64,000 bases of DNA. It comes from Saccharopolyspora thermophila. GTDB lineage: Bacteria; Actinomycetota; Actinomycetes; Mycobacteriales; Pseudonocardiaceae. Below the pieces are notes generated by a model. That model saw only the letters and a program-made list of their open reading frames with translations. It searched no databases and was not told where the DNA came from. Each line of letters opens with the position of its first letter. Within the stretch, counting starts at the first letter, position 1. The translations under genes were made by a program, and so were the position numbers. Below, piece after piece: positions 8,910 to 16,316 of this stretch. Location of the stretch: NCBI RefSeq assembly GCF_014646075.1, contig NZ_BMMT01000009.1, positions 1 through 64,000 on the forward strand. The letters are read 5' to 3'.

Positions 8910-10196
8910 GTGGGTGTGGCGGGACAGTGGCCGACCCGGGTGGTTCCTCGCAGTGACACGGCTCGCTTGGACGCCGCGCGGGCGGTGGTGGGCATGCAGC
9001 GATGGAACGACATCTCCGCGGAGCGACTCTGCGCCGAACTGCTGCCCTTCTTCGAGGCCGGGTGGTGCGTCGACGCGGTGGTGGCGGCCCTGCACCGGCG
9101 CCCGGACGGCACCCCGCAGATGCAGGTGCGCACGAGTTCCCGCGTGGATCTGGTGCGGTACTGGCTGAGGCAGTGGCGCGGCCCGGCCGGCTCGCCGCTG
9201 CGGCCACCGGTGGAACCCAGCACCGACACCGGCTCGGTCGCGGTCGCCGACGACCAGCGAGCGCCATTGCACCTGCTGCAACGCCGGAAGTGGCCGTCGA
9301 GCGTGGTACCGGAGACCCCGGACCAGACGAGAGCCGCGGTGCGCGCGCTGGCGGAGTCGATGCGCTGGTCCGGGGTGACCGACCACGAACTACTGGAGCT
9401 GGTCGCGCCGTTCTTCGGCGCGGGCTGGAGCGTCGACTGCCTGCGGCACGCCATGACCACCTCCGGAGTGACGCGGCAACCGGCCGCGGCTCCCGCGGGC
9501 AGCGGCGCGGACCTGGTCGACCAGATCAGGCGCCGCCTGGCGACCTGGGCCAGCAAACGCGGCTACCCGAAGCGCCCGCCGAAGGAGACGCTGCGCTACG
9601 ACGACTGGTTCGGCAAGCAGCAGGCGCTGGGCACGTTCGACGTCCGGGAGCGCCGCCCGGGCCCCAGTCGCGTGCAGCTCGAAGTGGTCCGGCAGGTTCG
9701 CCGCCTGGACGAGGACCGCCGCCGCAGGCGCCACCAGGACCGGGTGGCCACGGCGCGCTGGCACGACCGGAAGGCCCAGCAGTCCCTGGACGCCCTGGCG
9801 GCCCTGCTGCCACCGGACTCCCGCGGCAGGCCCGCCGCCGACGAGGCCCCGGACCCGAAGACCCGCCATGAGCGCCTGGCCGAGGGCATCTTCTACCTCG
9901 AAGCAACCGACACCGCCCTGGTCCGCTGGCTGCGCAGCCTGGCGGAGATGGACCTGGCGGACATCGGCCCGGAAGCGGCCAAGGTGACCCGCCTGCGCAT
10001 GCGCGACGCCCGTGAACGAGCCAGCCTGGCGGCCCTGGAGCAGATGGGGGCAGCGGGCGAGGAGCTCAGCGAGGTGGCGAGAGCCCTGGCGGACTACGTC
10101 AGCGGAGCGGCGGACCTGGAAGCCGGGCACGAGGTCCGAGACATGTGGCAACAACTCCGAAAAGCCTTCAAGGCCCACGACCGCACCCGCCGCTGA
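8910..10196 (+). CDS. Unknown protein with a duplicated helical module
   Basis: About 428 residues, not assigned to a family. Two related modules are visible near residues 38-72 and 155-188. Each has the pattern L-x(2-3)-L-x-P-F-F-x-A-G-W-x-V-D, followed by a short helix. A basic central part (PKRPPKETLRYDDWF and many Arg) and a long charged helical C-terminal half follow, with a coiled-coil-like RRLDEDRRRRRHQDR stretch. The basic centre suggests nucleic-acid contact, and the AGW-type module recalls proteins of actinobacterial mobile elements; both are inference. GTG 8910 is chosen from the -10 spacing. Confidence 0.7.
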   Translation: MGVAGQWPTRVVPRSDTARLDAARAVVGMQRWNDISAERLCAELLPFFEAGWCVDAVVAALHRRPDGTPQMQVRTSSRVDLVRYWLRQWRGPAGSPLRPPVEPSTDTGSVAVADDQRAPLHLLQRRKWPSSVVPETPDQTRAAVRALAESMRWSGVTDHELLELVAPFFGAGWSVDCLRHAMTTSGVTRQPAAAPAGSGADLVDQIRRRLATWASKRGYPKRPPKETLRYDDWFGKQQALGTFDVRERRPGPSRVQLEVVRQVRRLDEDRRRRRHQDRVATARWHDRKAQQSLDALAALLPPDSRGRPAADEAPDPKTRHERLAEGIFYLEATDTALVRWLRSLAEMDLADIGPEAAKVTRLRMRDARERASLAALEQMGAAGEELSEVARALADYVSGAADLEAGHEVRDMWQQLRKAFKAHDRTRR

Positions 10197-10578
10197 GCCG
10201 CGAGTGGGGGGTCCGTCCGTCCATAGTGGATAGAACCGCCGTCGTGCCGCGCTTTACCAGGTGTCCGGTGCTGATCGCGGGTGTTCGGCGGATCCTGTCG
10301 TGAAATTGCCACGGAACAGTCGGAGCGGTCGGAAATCACGTCGGGATCGGGTGATGAGGCGGAACCCATCCGGTGACGTGCGTTCACGCATTCGCCGGTA
10401 CTTCTTGTGCCGAACGGGGGTATTGTGGGTTCGCAGGTTCGGGTTGTGCAGCGCCTTTGCGCGGATGCTGCGCCGAATCGGTGAAATGACGATCGTTACC
10501 TGACCTTTGCTGTTGGCGCAGCACTTTTCGATAGGCTCGACTGCCCTAGGACGCGACACAACTGGCTTGGGGGAGTTC
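10197..10578 (+). other. Intergenic region before the ESX cassette
   Basis: About 380 bp with noticeably lower GC than the flanks. It holds one TCCAYAGTGGA-type palindrome (10220-10230). A plausible promoter for espG ends in TAGGCT at 10532-10537, about 42 bases before the GTG start. An open frame at 10261-10503 has the composition of noise and no ribosome site. Confidence 0.5.
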
Positions 10579-11391
10579 GTGTCTCGGGTGCTGGAATTCG
10601 ATCTCAGCCTGTTCGGCCCATTATGGCACGGCGCGGGGCTCGCGCATCTGGAGGGTGGTGCGGAGCGGCTCGTGCCACCACCTCGCCTGCTCCGGTACTT
10701 CCCGGATCTCGGTGAAGCTGACGAAAGTGTAGCCGAGTGGAACAACGCGTTCGACAACGCCCGCGCACGCGGGTGGATCGACCGTGCGGGTCGGGCGGCG
10801 ACCTGGGTGGCCGACATCATGTGGCTGCTCGCGCACGCACCAACCGAAGCCGACACGAGGTTCGCGCCCGAGCGAGGCCGACACGTCCGCGGCCTGGTGT
10901 CGATCGCGGACGACCGGGCGGTCCGGACCCGCGTCGAGGGGCGCGAGGTGCGCATCGACCCCGTCGCGCCGACCTCCGCCTACCGCGCACTGGTGGACCT
11001 CTGGCCGAAGATCTCCCCCGTCCAGGGCACGGCGGTCAGCCTCCGAATCGAAGACGCCGACGCAGCAAGCAAAGCTGCGGCCGGCAAGCAGGGAGAAGCA
11101 CAGGAAGCCGCCACCATTCGAGCCCTGCGAGCGCGCGGCGTCCGCAGCGACGACGCCCGCGACTACGTCCGCATGGTCTCCGGAGAACGCCTGTACAGCG
11201 GCGAATTCTCGGCTGCCGTTCGCGATTCTCGAGGCGTGCTCGAGAAATCTCAAGCTGTCATTCTTCTGACGGGAACGAACCACGGGGCGTACCTGCAGTA
11301 CCTCCGTAACGACTTTCTCGTCACCGCACCGGCTCGGCCGGACCAGGTGGTGCGGGCTCTCGCCGAAGCGGTGGACGGGCTGCGGCGGTGA
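10579..11391 (+). CDS. espG: EspG-like ESX secretion-associated chaperone
   Basis: 270 residues. The start VLEFDLSLFGPLWHGAGL, the central VADIMWLLAHAP and the C-terminal AVILLTGTNHGAYLQYLRNDFLVTAPARPDQV match the EspG family. These cytosolic chaperones bind the tip of PE-PPE type heterodimers and keep them soluble for type VII secretion. GTG 10579 follows GGGGGAG. It heads a cassette with a PE-like protein, a lipoprotein and a WXG/PPE-like substrate, as in other Pseudonocardiaceae. No EccC or other core ESX gene is in the window, so export must rely on a distant system. Confidence 0.85.
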   Translation: MSRVLEFDLSLFGPLWHGAGLAHLEGGAERLVPPPRLLRYFPDLGEADESVAEWNNAFDNARARGWIDRAGRAATWVADIMWLLAHAPTEADTRFAPERGRHVRGLVSIADDRAVRTRVEGREVRIDPVAPTSAYRALVDLWPKISPVQGTAVSLRIEDADAASKAAAGKQGEAQEAATIRALRARGVRSDDARDYVRMVSGERLYSGEFSAAVRDSRGVLEKSQAVILLTGTNHGAYLQYLRNDFLVTAPARPDQVVRALAEAVDGLRR

Positions 11392-11492
11392 GGACCGTGA
11401 CCCCGTGGAGTCGCTCGCCTGCCTCGATGGCAGGCGGAGCAGGAGCCGGTACCGGCAGAGAAGGCAGCATTCCTTTGGGGTGGGGAGGATTC

Positions 11493-11909
11493 ATGTCGGC
11501 ACAAGGAGAACCGACGCCGCACGAACACATCGGGAACGCCGGCGCCAGCCCGGTCGCGGGGCGCCCACGGTTGGACGCGTTCCCGGGTACCGGTGCGACA
11601 ACAGGATGTTTCGAGGTGTCGCCGGACGAGCTGGACGCCGTCAAGGCGGATCTGGATGAGGCTCTGGAAGAGTTGCGGCGGGCTTCGGACACTGCCCAGT
11701 ATTTCCGGACGATTCTCCCTCCCGGGAACGACGAGGTGAGCGTCAGTACCACGAACGAGATCATCAAGCACCTGACTGTGGGCTCGGGTTCTGCGGTGGG
11801 GGTTGTCGATGAGATGCGACGTTGGGTCGGTGACCTCAGGGGGAAGGTCGAGGCTGCCCAGCGGGAATACCGCCGTATTGACGAGGCCAACCAGATCGGG
11901 GAGTCATGA
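11493..11909 (+). CDS. PE/WXG-like ESX-associated small protein
   Basis: 138 residues; a disordered N-terminal 45 residues, then two long helices (about 46-75 and 95-138) separated by a loop with LPPGNDEVS. This is the size and helix-turn-helix shape of PE- or WXG100-type secretion partners. No classical PE or WXG signature is obvious, so the assignment rests on shape and position between espG and the PPE-like gene. ATG 11493 follows GGGGAGG. The stop overlaps the next gene by 4 bp. Confidence 0.65.
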   Translation: MSAQGEPTPHEHIGNAGASPVAGRPRLDAFPGTGATTGCFEVSPDELDAVKADLDEALEELRRASDTAQYFRTILPPGNDEVSVSTTNEIIKHLTVGSGSAVGVVDEMRRWVGDLRGKVEAAQREYRRIDEANQIGES

Positions 11910-12484
11910 ATCGGTTTCGAGTCGTTCTCGCATCGGCAATCGCTGCCAGCGGTCTTGGTGTTGCTGCCTGCGCTCCGCAGTCCGCGAGCCCGGTGCCGCA
12001 GGAAAGCGCACCGAGATCATCCGCCGTTGATCCGGCCATGCCCCGCGTCGAACACCCGAAGGACCTCGAAGCGGTGGAGGATCCGTGTCAGCTACTCCGC
12101 CCCGACCAACTGGCGCAGCTCGGCGTCGTGGGCGAACCAATCCGCGAGCAGTCCCCCTGGGGAGAGGCGCTGTGCGTGTGGGGGGCGCGGACCGACGGTG
12201 TCCGGGTGAACCTGGCACCTGTCACAACGCTGAACATCGGGTTGCGGAGCGTTCTCCGCTCGGTCAGCAAGACCGCACCGGACGACAACGTCGACGGCTA
12301 TCCCGTGGTGGTGAGCCAGCCGTTGACCTACAGCTGCGGCATTTACGTGTCGACAACACCCGAGGACACCTTCTCGCTGAACGTGGATCGCGGCGACAGC
12401 GATCGCGTGGACCAGCAGGATCCGTGCGCCCTGGCGAAGCAGGTCGCCAGCATGGTGCTTTCGAACATTCCGGACAAGAACTAG
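11906..12484 (+). CDS. DUF3558 family lipoprotein
   Basis: 192 residues. A signal peptide with lipobox GVAAC (Cys at 22) predicts a membrane-anchored lipoprotein on the outer face. The mature part carries the DUF3558 pattern: DPCQLLRPDQLAQLG, then ALCVWG, and a C-terminal DPCALAKQVASMVLSNIP. Paired cysteines probably form disulfides. Family function is not established; it is frequent beside ESX-type genes in this order. Starts at ATG 11906 inside the preceding stop. Confidence 0.85.
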   Translation: MNRFRVVLASAIAASGLGVAACAPQSASPVPQESAPRSSAVDPAMPRVEHPKDLEAVEDPCQLLRPDQLAQLGVVGEPIREQSPWGEALCVWGARTDGVRVNLAPVTTLNIGLRSVLRSVSKTAPDDNVDGYPVVVSQPLTYSCGIYVSTTPEDTFSLNVDRGDSDRVDQQDPCALAKQVASMVLSNIPDKN

Positions 12485-12488
12485 GGGG

Positions 12489-13700
12489 ATGGGAGTGTGG
12501 CCGTTCAGCCAACCGAAAGGGGTCGATGGCCAGTCGCAGGCCGCTTTCGACCATGCCAGGGTCTACCAGGAGATCCACGGCGGCGCGGGTGCGGGATCGC
12601 TGTCGGAGGCAGCGTGGAAGCTGGCGGGCCCGTTCCGGGAGTCTCTGCTTCGCGTTGAGGAGTTGGTCCACAGCGCGCTGCGGCGTTGTCGTGGCTCCTG
12701 GACGGGAGATGCGGCAGAGGCGATGGAGTCGGAGACCGTCCCGTTCCGCAGGGGGATCCAGGTTTGCGAGGATCTCTCGAGCACCCTGTCAAACGGTGTC
12801 AAGGCGCAGGGGGAGCACTTCGACCACACCCGGCATGCGATGCCGCCTCCGTACCCGGTTCCGCCCCTGGATCTGGACTTCGCCGACGTGGTGCCGACGA
12901 ATCTCGCCGCGAAACTGGCCGGCCAGGAGATCCACGAAGCCAGGCACAACGTTGCTGAGCAGAAGGCGCGGGATGAGTACCTCGCGTACCGGGCTGCGTC
13001 GAAGTACACGCTGCAGTCCCTGCAGTCGTTTCCCGCAGTGCCTTCGTCTTCAGCGGTGGTGGGTGTCTCCGACGCCCGCCGTCCCGGCAACGTTGTGAAC
13101 CCGAGAACCGACCGCCACGCGAATGTCGCGTGGAACCGATTCGATCGGACAGCACCGGAGCCCGCGGCCCCAGTGCATCGGGATGGAGGTACCAATGCGG
13201 GGCGAGCGGACGTTCCGGCCCAGACCGGAACCGCATGGGCAGGCCCCCTCGCCGGCCTTGACGGCGCGAAGGCCGTACCGGGTGCCGGTGCTGGTGGGGC
13301 TGTCGTTGGTGGCGCGGTGACTGGTGGAGCAGCAGGCGGTGCCGTGCCGATTCCCCGGTCTGGTTCTGGATCGGTTGACCGTTGCGGCGGCTGGAACGAC
13401 TCGCGTGGTCGTGTTGGAGGTGGGCTGCGGACCGGCCGTGGCAGCGGCGCTGGTGGAGCGGTCGGTTCCGGAGGCGGTGCGATGCGGGGAGGCCCGGAGC
13501 CTGCAGGTGTCGTCGGAGACGGCCGGAGGGATCCGCGGGGAAGCGAGAAACATCGACGCAAGTACGTCAAGAACACCGACGAGCACTTCGAGTTCCACGC
13601 CGAAGTCGACCCGAACACGGGTGAACTCGTCGCTCCGCCGGTGATCGGCGACGACGATCAGGTGGGCTTCCCCGACGGCGCGGACGACGGCAGGGACTGA
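12489..13700 (+). CDS. WXG/PPE-like type VII secretion substrate, Gly-rich
   Basis: 403 residues. The N-terminal 170 residues are long helices with a W-x-G turn (SWTGDAAEAM near residue 71), like WXG100 or PPE proteins. A proline hinge (PPPYPVPPLDLDF) follows, then a long Gly/Ala-rich low-complexity part (about 240-340) and a conserved-looking acidic tail (VKNTDEHFEFHAEVDPNTGE). This is the layout of ESX-secreted surface proteins. ATG 12489 lies 5 bp after the lipoprotein gene. EspG upstream is the probable chaperone. Confidence 0.8.
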   Translation: MGVWPFSQPKGVDGQSQAAFDHARVYQEIHGGAGAGSLSEAAWKLAGPFRESLLRVEELVHSALRRCRGSWTGDAAEAMESETVPFRRGIQVCEDLSSTLSNGVKAQGEHFDHTRHAMPPPYPVPPLDLDFADVVPTNLAAKLAGQEIHEARHNVAEQKARDEYLAYRAASKYTLQSLQSFPAVPSSSAVVGVSDARRPGNVVNPRTDRHANVAWNRFDRTAPEPAAPVHRDGGTNAGRADVPAQTGTAWAGPLAGLDGAKAVPGAGAGGAVVGGAVTGGAAGGAVPIPRSGSGSVDRCGGWNDSRGRVGGGLRTGRGSGAGGAVGSGGGAMRGGPEPAGVVGDGRRDPRGSEKHRRKYVKNTDEHFEFHAEVDPNTGELVAPPVIGDDDQVGFPDGADDGRD

Positions 13701-13833
13701 GGAACAGGGTTCTCGGGTCGGACCCGACCGCGTGTCTGGCATCCTGGACAGGTGCTGGTGGGCGGGCATTGCTGGCCCGGCCCGGGCGGCGACTAATGAA
13801 ACGCACCGAAGTTCGCCGTCACGAGGAGGGCAC

Positions 13834-15255
13834 ATGGCGGGGTCCCTGCAGGTCGAGCGCAGGTCCATCGACCCGGTTCCGGAAGCCGAGCGGCACGGGC
13901 ACCCGCGGAGCCTGTTCACGCTCTGGTTCGCCAGCAACATGCAGATCACCTCCGCGGTCACCGGGGCGCTGACGGTGCTGGTCGGGCTGCACCCGCTGTG
14001 GGCGCTGGTGGCGGTCGCGCTGGGCAACGCGATCGGCGCGGTGCCCATGGCGTTGCACGCTGCGCAGGGCCCCAAGCTGGGGATCCCGCAGATGATCCAG
14101 AGCCGCGCCCAGTTCGGCGTGTACGGGGCCGTGCTGCCGCTGGTGCTGGTCGTGCTGATGTACCTGGGCTACTTCGCCAGCGGCAACGTGCTCGGCGGGC
14201 AGGCGCTCGCCGAGATCATCCAGCTGCCGGTTGACGCGAGCATCGTGCTCTACGCCGGGCTGTCGGCGCTGATCGCGATCGTTGGCTACCGGCTGATCCA
14301 CCGCTTCGGATGGCTGGCCTCGCTGGTGTCGGTGGTGGTGTTCGTCTACCTGACGTTCCGGCTGGTCACCACGCACGACCTCGGCGCGGTGCTGGCCGGT
14401 GCCGAACCGGACGTGCCCGCGTTCCTACTGGCGCTGTCGCTGACCGCGTCCTGGCAGCTCACCTTCGGCCCGTACGTGGCCGACACGTCCCGGTACCTGC
14501 CGTCGAGCACCTCGGTGCGCGCCACGTTCTGGTGGACCTACGCGGGCACGGCGCTGGGCGCGACGTGGGCGATGTCGTTCGGGGCGCTGGCCTACGCGGT
14601 CTCCGGCCCGCAGTTCAAGGGTCACGAGGTCGCCTACGTGGTCGGGCTCGGCGGGGACGGTCTCGTGCTGCCGCTGCTGCTGGCCATCGCGCTGGGCAAG
14701 TTCACCGTCAACGTGCTCAACATCTACGGCGGGTACATGACCGCGGCCACCACGCTGACCGCCTTCACCCGGCGGGCCGTGCTGTCGCCCGGCGCGCGGA
14801 TCGGCTACATCGCGCTGGTCGGGGTGCTCGGCGGCGCGCTGGCGGTGCTCGGCCGCGGCGACTTCCTGGCCAACTTCGTGCTGTTCCTGCACTTCCTGCT
14901 GTACTTCCTCACCCCGTGGAGCGCGATCAACCTGGTTGATTTCTATTGGCTGCGCAAGGAGGAGTACGACCTGGCCGCGATGTACGACCCCGACGGCCGG
15001 TACGGGCGCTGGTGTGCGCCCGCTCTGGTGGCCTACTTCGCCGGCATCGTGGTGCAGATCCCGTTCTCCCACGTCGACAGGGTGTTCACCGGGTTTCTCG
15101 TGCCGCACCTCGGTGGCGCCGACATCGCCTGGCTGCTCGGGCTGCTGGTGCCGGGCTTCCTCTACTGGGGCGCGATGCGCCGCCGTATCGGCACCGGAGC
15201 CGCGGACGCCGACACCCGTCTCGAATCTGACAAGCCCGGCGAGCGGACCTGGTAG
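13834..15255 (+). CDS. NCS1-type purine/cytosine permease
   Basis: 473 residues with about 12 hydrophobic membrane segments. FASNMQITSAVTGAL in helix 1 and the GPKLGIPQMIQSRAQFG loop are typical of nucleobase:cation symporter-1 proteins. It should import a nucleobase or related compound such as cytosine, allantoin or hydantoin using a cation gradient; the exact substrate cannot be read. ATG 13834 follows GAGGAGGG. No purine catabolism gene is adjacent in the window. Confidence 0.88.
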   Translation: MAGSLQVERRSIDPVPEAERHGHPRSLFTLWFASNMQITSAVTGALTVLVGLHPLWALVAVALGNAIGAVPMALHAAQGPKLGIPQMIQSRAQFGVYGAVLPLVLVVLMYLGYFASGNVLGGQALAEIIQLPVDASIVLYAGLSALIAIVGYRLIHRFGWLASLVSVVVFVYLTFRLVTTHDLGAVLAGAEPDVPAFLLALSLTASWQLTFGPYVADTSRYLPSSTSVRATFWWTYAGTALGATWAMSFGALAYAVSGPQFKGHEVAYVVGLGGDGLVLPLLLAIALGKFTVNVLNIYGGYMTAATTLTAFTRRAVLSPGARIGYIALVGVLGGALAVLGRGDFLANFVLFLHFLLYFLTPWSAINLVDFYWLRKEEYDLAAMYDPDGRYGRWCAPALVAYFAGIVVQIPFSHVDRVFTGFLVPHLGGADIAWLLGLLVPGFLYWGAMRRRIGTGAADADTRLESDKPGERTW

Positions 15256-15366
15256 GCACGTTTCCTGCGGACCGTCGCCGGCACCGATGACATCCGGGCG
15301 GTCGAGGACCCCGAGCTGCTGCGGCGGCTGGCTGCGGACTCTTTCCGGGCGTCCTGCACCCGCTGA
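15256..15366 (+). other. Coding-like tail after the permease stop
   Basis: Directly behind the permease TAG, in the same frame, 36 codons to TGA 15364-15366 read like a protein C-terminus (FLRTVAGTDDIRAVEDPELL, then LRRLAADSFRASCTR). There is no start codon or ribosome site. I interpret it as a remnant of a lost gene; chance is possible. Confidence 0.3.
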
Positions 15367-15368
15367 TC

Positions 15369-15396
15369 CCGGCCCGGCGTTGTGACGCCGGGCCGG
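15369..15396 (+). terminator. Perfect 12-bp hairpin, probably bidirectional
   Basis: CCGGCCCGGCGT (15369-15380), loop TGTG, and its exact complement (15385-15396). It lies between convergent genes, so it can end both transcripts. Confidence 0.7.
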
Positions 15397-15404
15397 TCGA
15401 CCGC

Positions 15405-15569
15405 TCAGTCCTCGTCGGGCCTGGCGTGGTCCGCGACGCCCGGGTTCGGGTCGCGCGACAGGTCGATCAGCGGGTGCACGGTGGCGCCCTCAGGGGCGGC
15501 GTGGTCCGCGACGCCCGGGTTCGGGTCGCGCGACAGGTCGATGATCGGGCGTTCGGGTTCGGTGCTCAA
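15405..15569 (-). CDS. 54-residue peptide with a duplicated 15-residue motif
   Basis: TTG at 15569 with GGAG about 9 bases upstream opens a 54-codon frame. The peptide starts MSTEPERPI and carries IDLSRDPNPGVADHA twice, spaced 25 residues apart, before the end RPDED. The repeats are identical at both DNA and protein level. No signal peptide, membrane segment or cysteine is seen. I do not recognise a family. Two copies of a core-like motif in a short acidic peptide suggest a peptide precursor or a short linear motif that binds a partner. No modification enzyme is adjacent. The frame stays open upstream to 15719, without a better start. Confidence 0.6.
   Translation of the reverse strand: MSTEPERPIIDLSRDPNPGVADHAAPEGATVHPLIDLSRDPNPGVADHARPDED
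15423..15542. repeat. Two identical 45-bp direct repeats
   Basis: 15423-15467 and 15498-15542 are the same 45 bases, 75 bp apart, so the repeat keeps the reading frame (25 codons). Identity at third positions points to a recent duplication or gene conversion. Confidence 0.9.
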
Positions 15570-15764
15570 CCTGTTGGCTCCTCGGGTGGTGATCTGTCGT
15601 CCCCAGGATGCACGGCCGACCGCGGAACTCGTTCGCCGGGGGGCGGCCGGCCTGGCGCCGTTCGCCGGGTGCTCGGGGTTCGCGGTGGAATCGGAAGGTG
15701 GCTGGGGCAGCGCGGCCACACTGGTGGACGGGCGGCTGCGGTCGTCACCGCGCGGCCGAAGCCC

Positions 15765-15770
15765 TAGCCT
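15765..15770 (+). promoter_or_regulatory. -10 box for the cupredoxin gene
   Basis: TAGCCT (TAnnnT), with a leader of about 45 bases before the ribosome site and ATG at 15821. No clear -35. Confidence 0.35.
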
Positions 15771-15820
15771 GGTCTGTGCGGCAGTTCGCCGCGCCAGGAG
15801 TCGCCGGCGAGGGGAGTCCG

Positions 15821-16195
15821 ATGCGCCGGTTCGCCAGCTGCGCGCTCGTCGCCGCAGCGATGTTCCCGGTCGGCTGCGCGACCGGCGAGCAGCCGCCGAC
15901 CGCGCCCCCGGCGTCCACGGTCGTGACGGTGGGGTTGACCGAGTTTTCGCTGGATCTGTCCCGCGACGTCGTGCCGCCCGGGCCGGTCACCTTCGTCGCG
16001 CAGCAGCACGGGCAGGCTTCGCACGCGCTGGTGGTCGAAGGGCCTGGTCTGCCCGGGGTGCAGACCCCGGTGATCCAGCGCGGGGGAGAAGACCAGCAGC
16101 TCACCGCGACCCTCCAGCCGGGGACCTACCGGCTGTGGTGCCCGGTCGGACGGCACCGGGAGCAGGGCATGACCGCCACCCTCACCGTGCGTTGA
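15821..16195 (+). CDS. Cupredoxin-like lipoprotein
   Basis: 124 residues. A signal peptide ends in a lipobox-like FPVGC, predicting an outer-face lipoprotein. The rest is one cupredoxin fold: the first copper-ligand His is in ASHALVVEG, and Cys, His and Met ligands are in the C-terminal loop LWCPVGRHREQGM. It should bind one type-1 copper and carry electrons, or hold copper, outside the cell. ATG 15821 follows GAGGGGAG. No oxidase gene is nearby. Confidence 0.85.
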   Translation: MRRFASCALVAAAMFPVGCATGEQPPTAPPASTVVTVGLTEFSLDLSRDVVPPGPVTFVAQQHGQASHALVVEGPGLPGVQTPVIQRGGEDQQLTATLQPGTYRLWCPVGRHREQGMTATLTVR

Positions 16196-16198
16196 AAA

Positions 16199-16209
16199 TC
16201 CACAGTGGA
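16199..16209. repeat. TCCACAGTGGA palindrome (dispersed word)
   Basis: An 11-bp palindrome around a central base. Exact copies also lie at 29893-29903, 38356-38366 and 55369-55379. One-base variants occur at 2948, 10220, 34889 and 35239. Copies fall in genes and between genes, so it is not a local operator. Confidence 0.6.
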
Positions 16210-16249
16210 ATGTTCGCGTTGGCGTCCGTGCCGGGTGTCCGTGATCCGG

Positions 16250-16255
16250 TAGCGT
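16250..16255 (+). promoter_or_regulatory. -10 box for the TIR-like/TPR operon
   Basis: TAGCGT fits TAnnnT. Initiation near 16262 would give a leader of about 55 bases with GGAGGGC before GTG 16317. A GTG exactly 7 bases downstream (16263) keeps leaderless translation as an alternative. Confidence 0.4.
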
Positions 16256-16316
16256 GGTGCGGGTGCCTCTCGCACGGCGCCGCAACTGCGCAGGTCCGAT
16301 TCGGGCGGAGGGCGCC

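Noticed and set aside
10261-10503. 80-codon frame before espG
   Set aside because: Arg-rich, without ribosome site or recognisable fold; lies in promoter DNA.
15423-15542. CRISPR-like repeat pair
   Set aside because: Only two units, 45 bp long, in coding frame with a 30-bp spacing; no cas genes.
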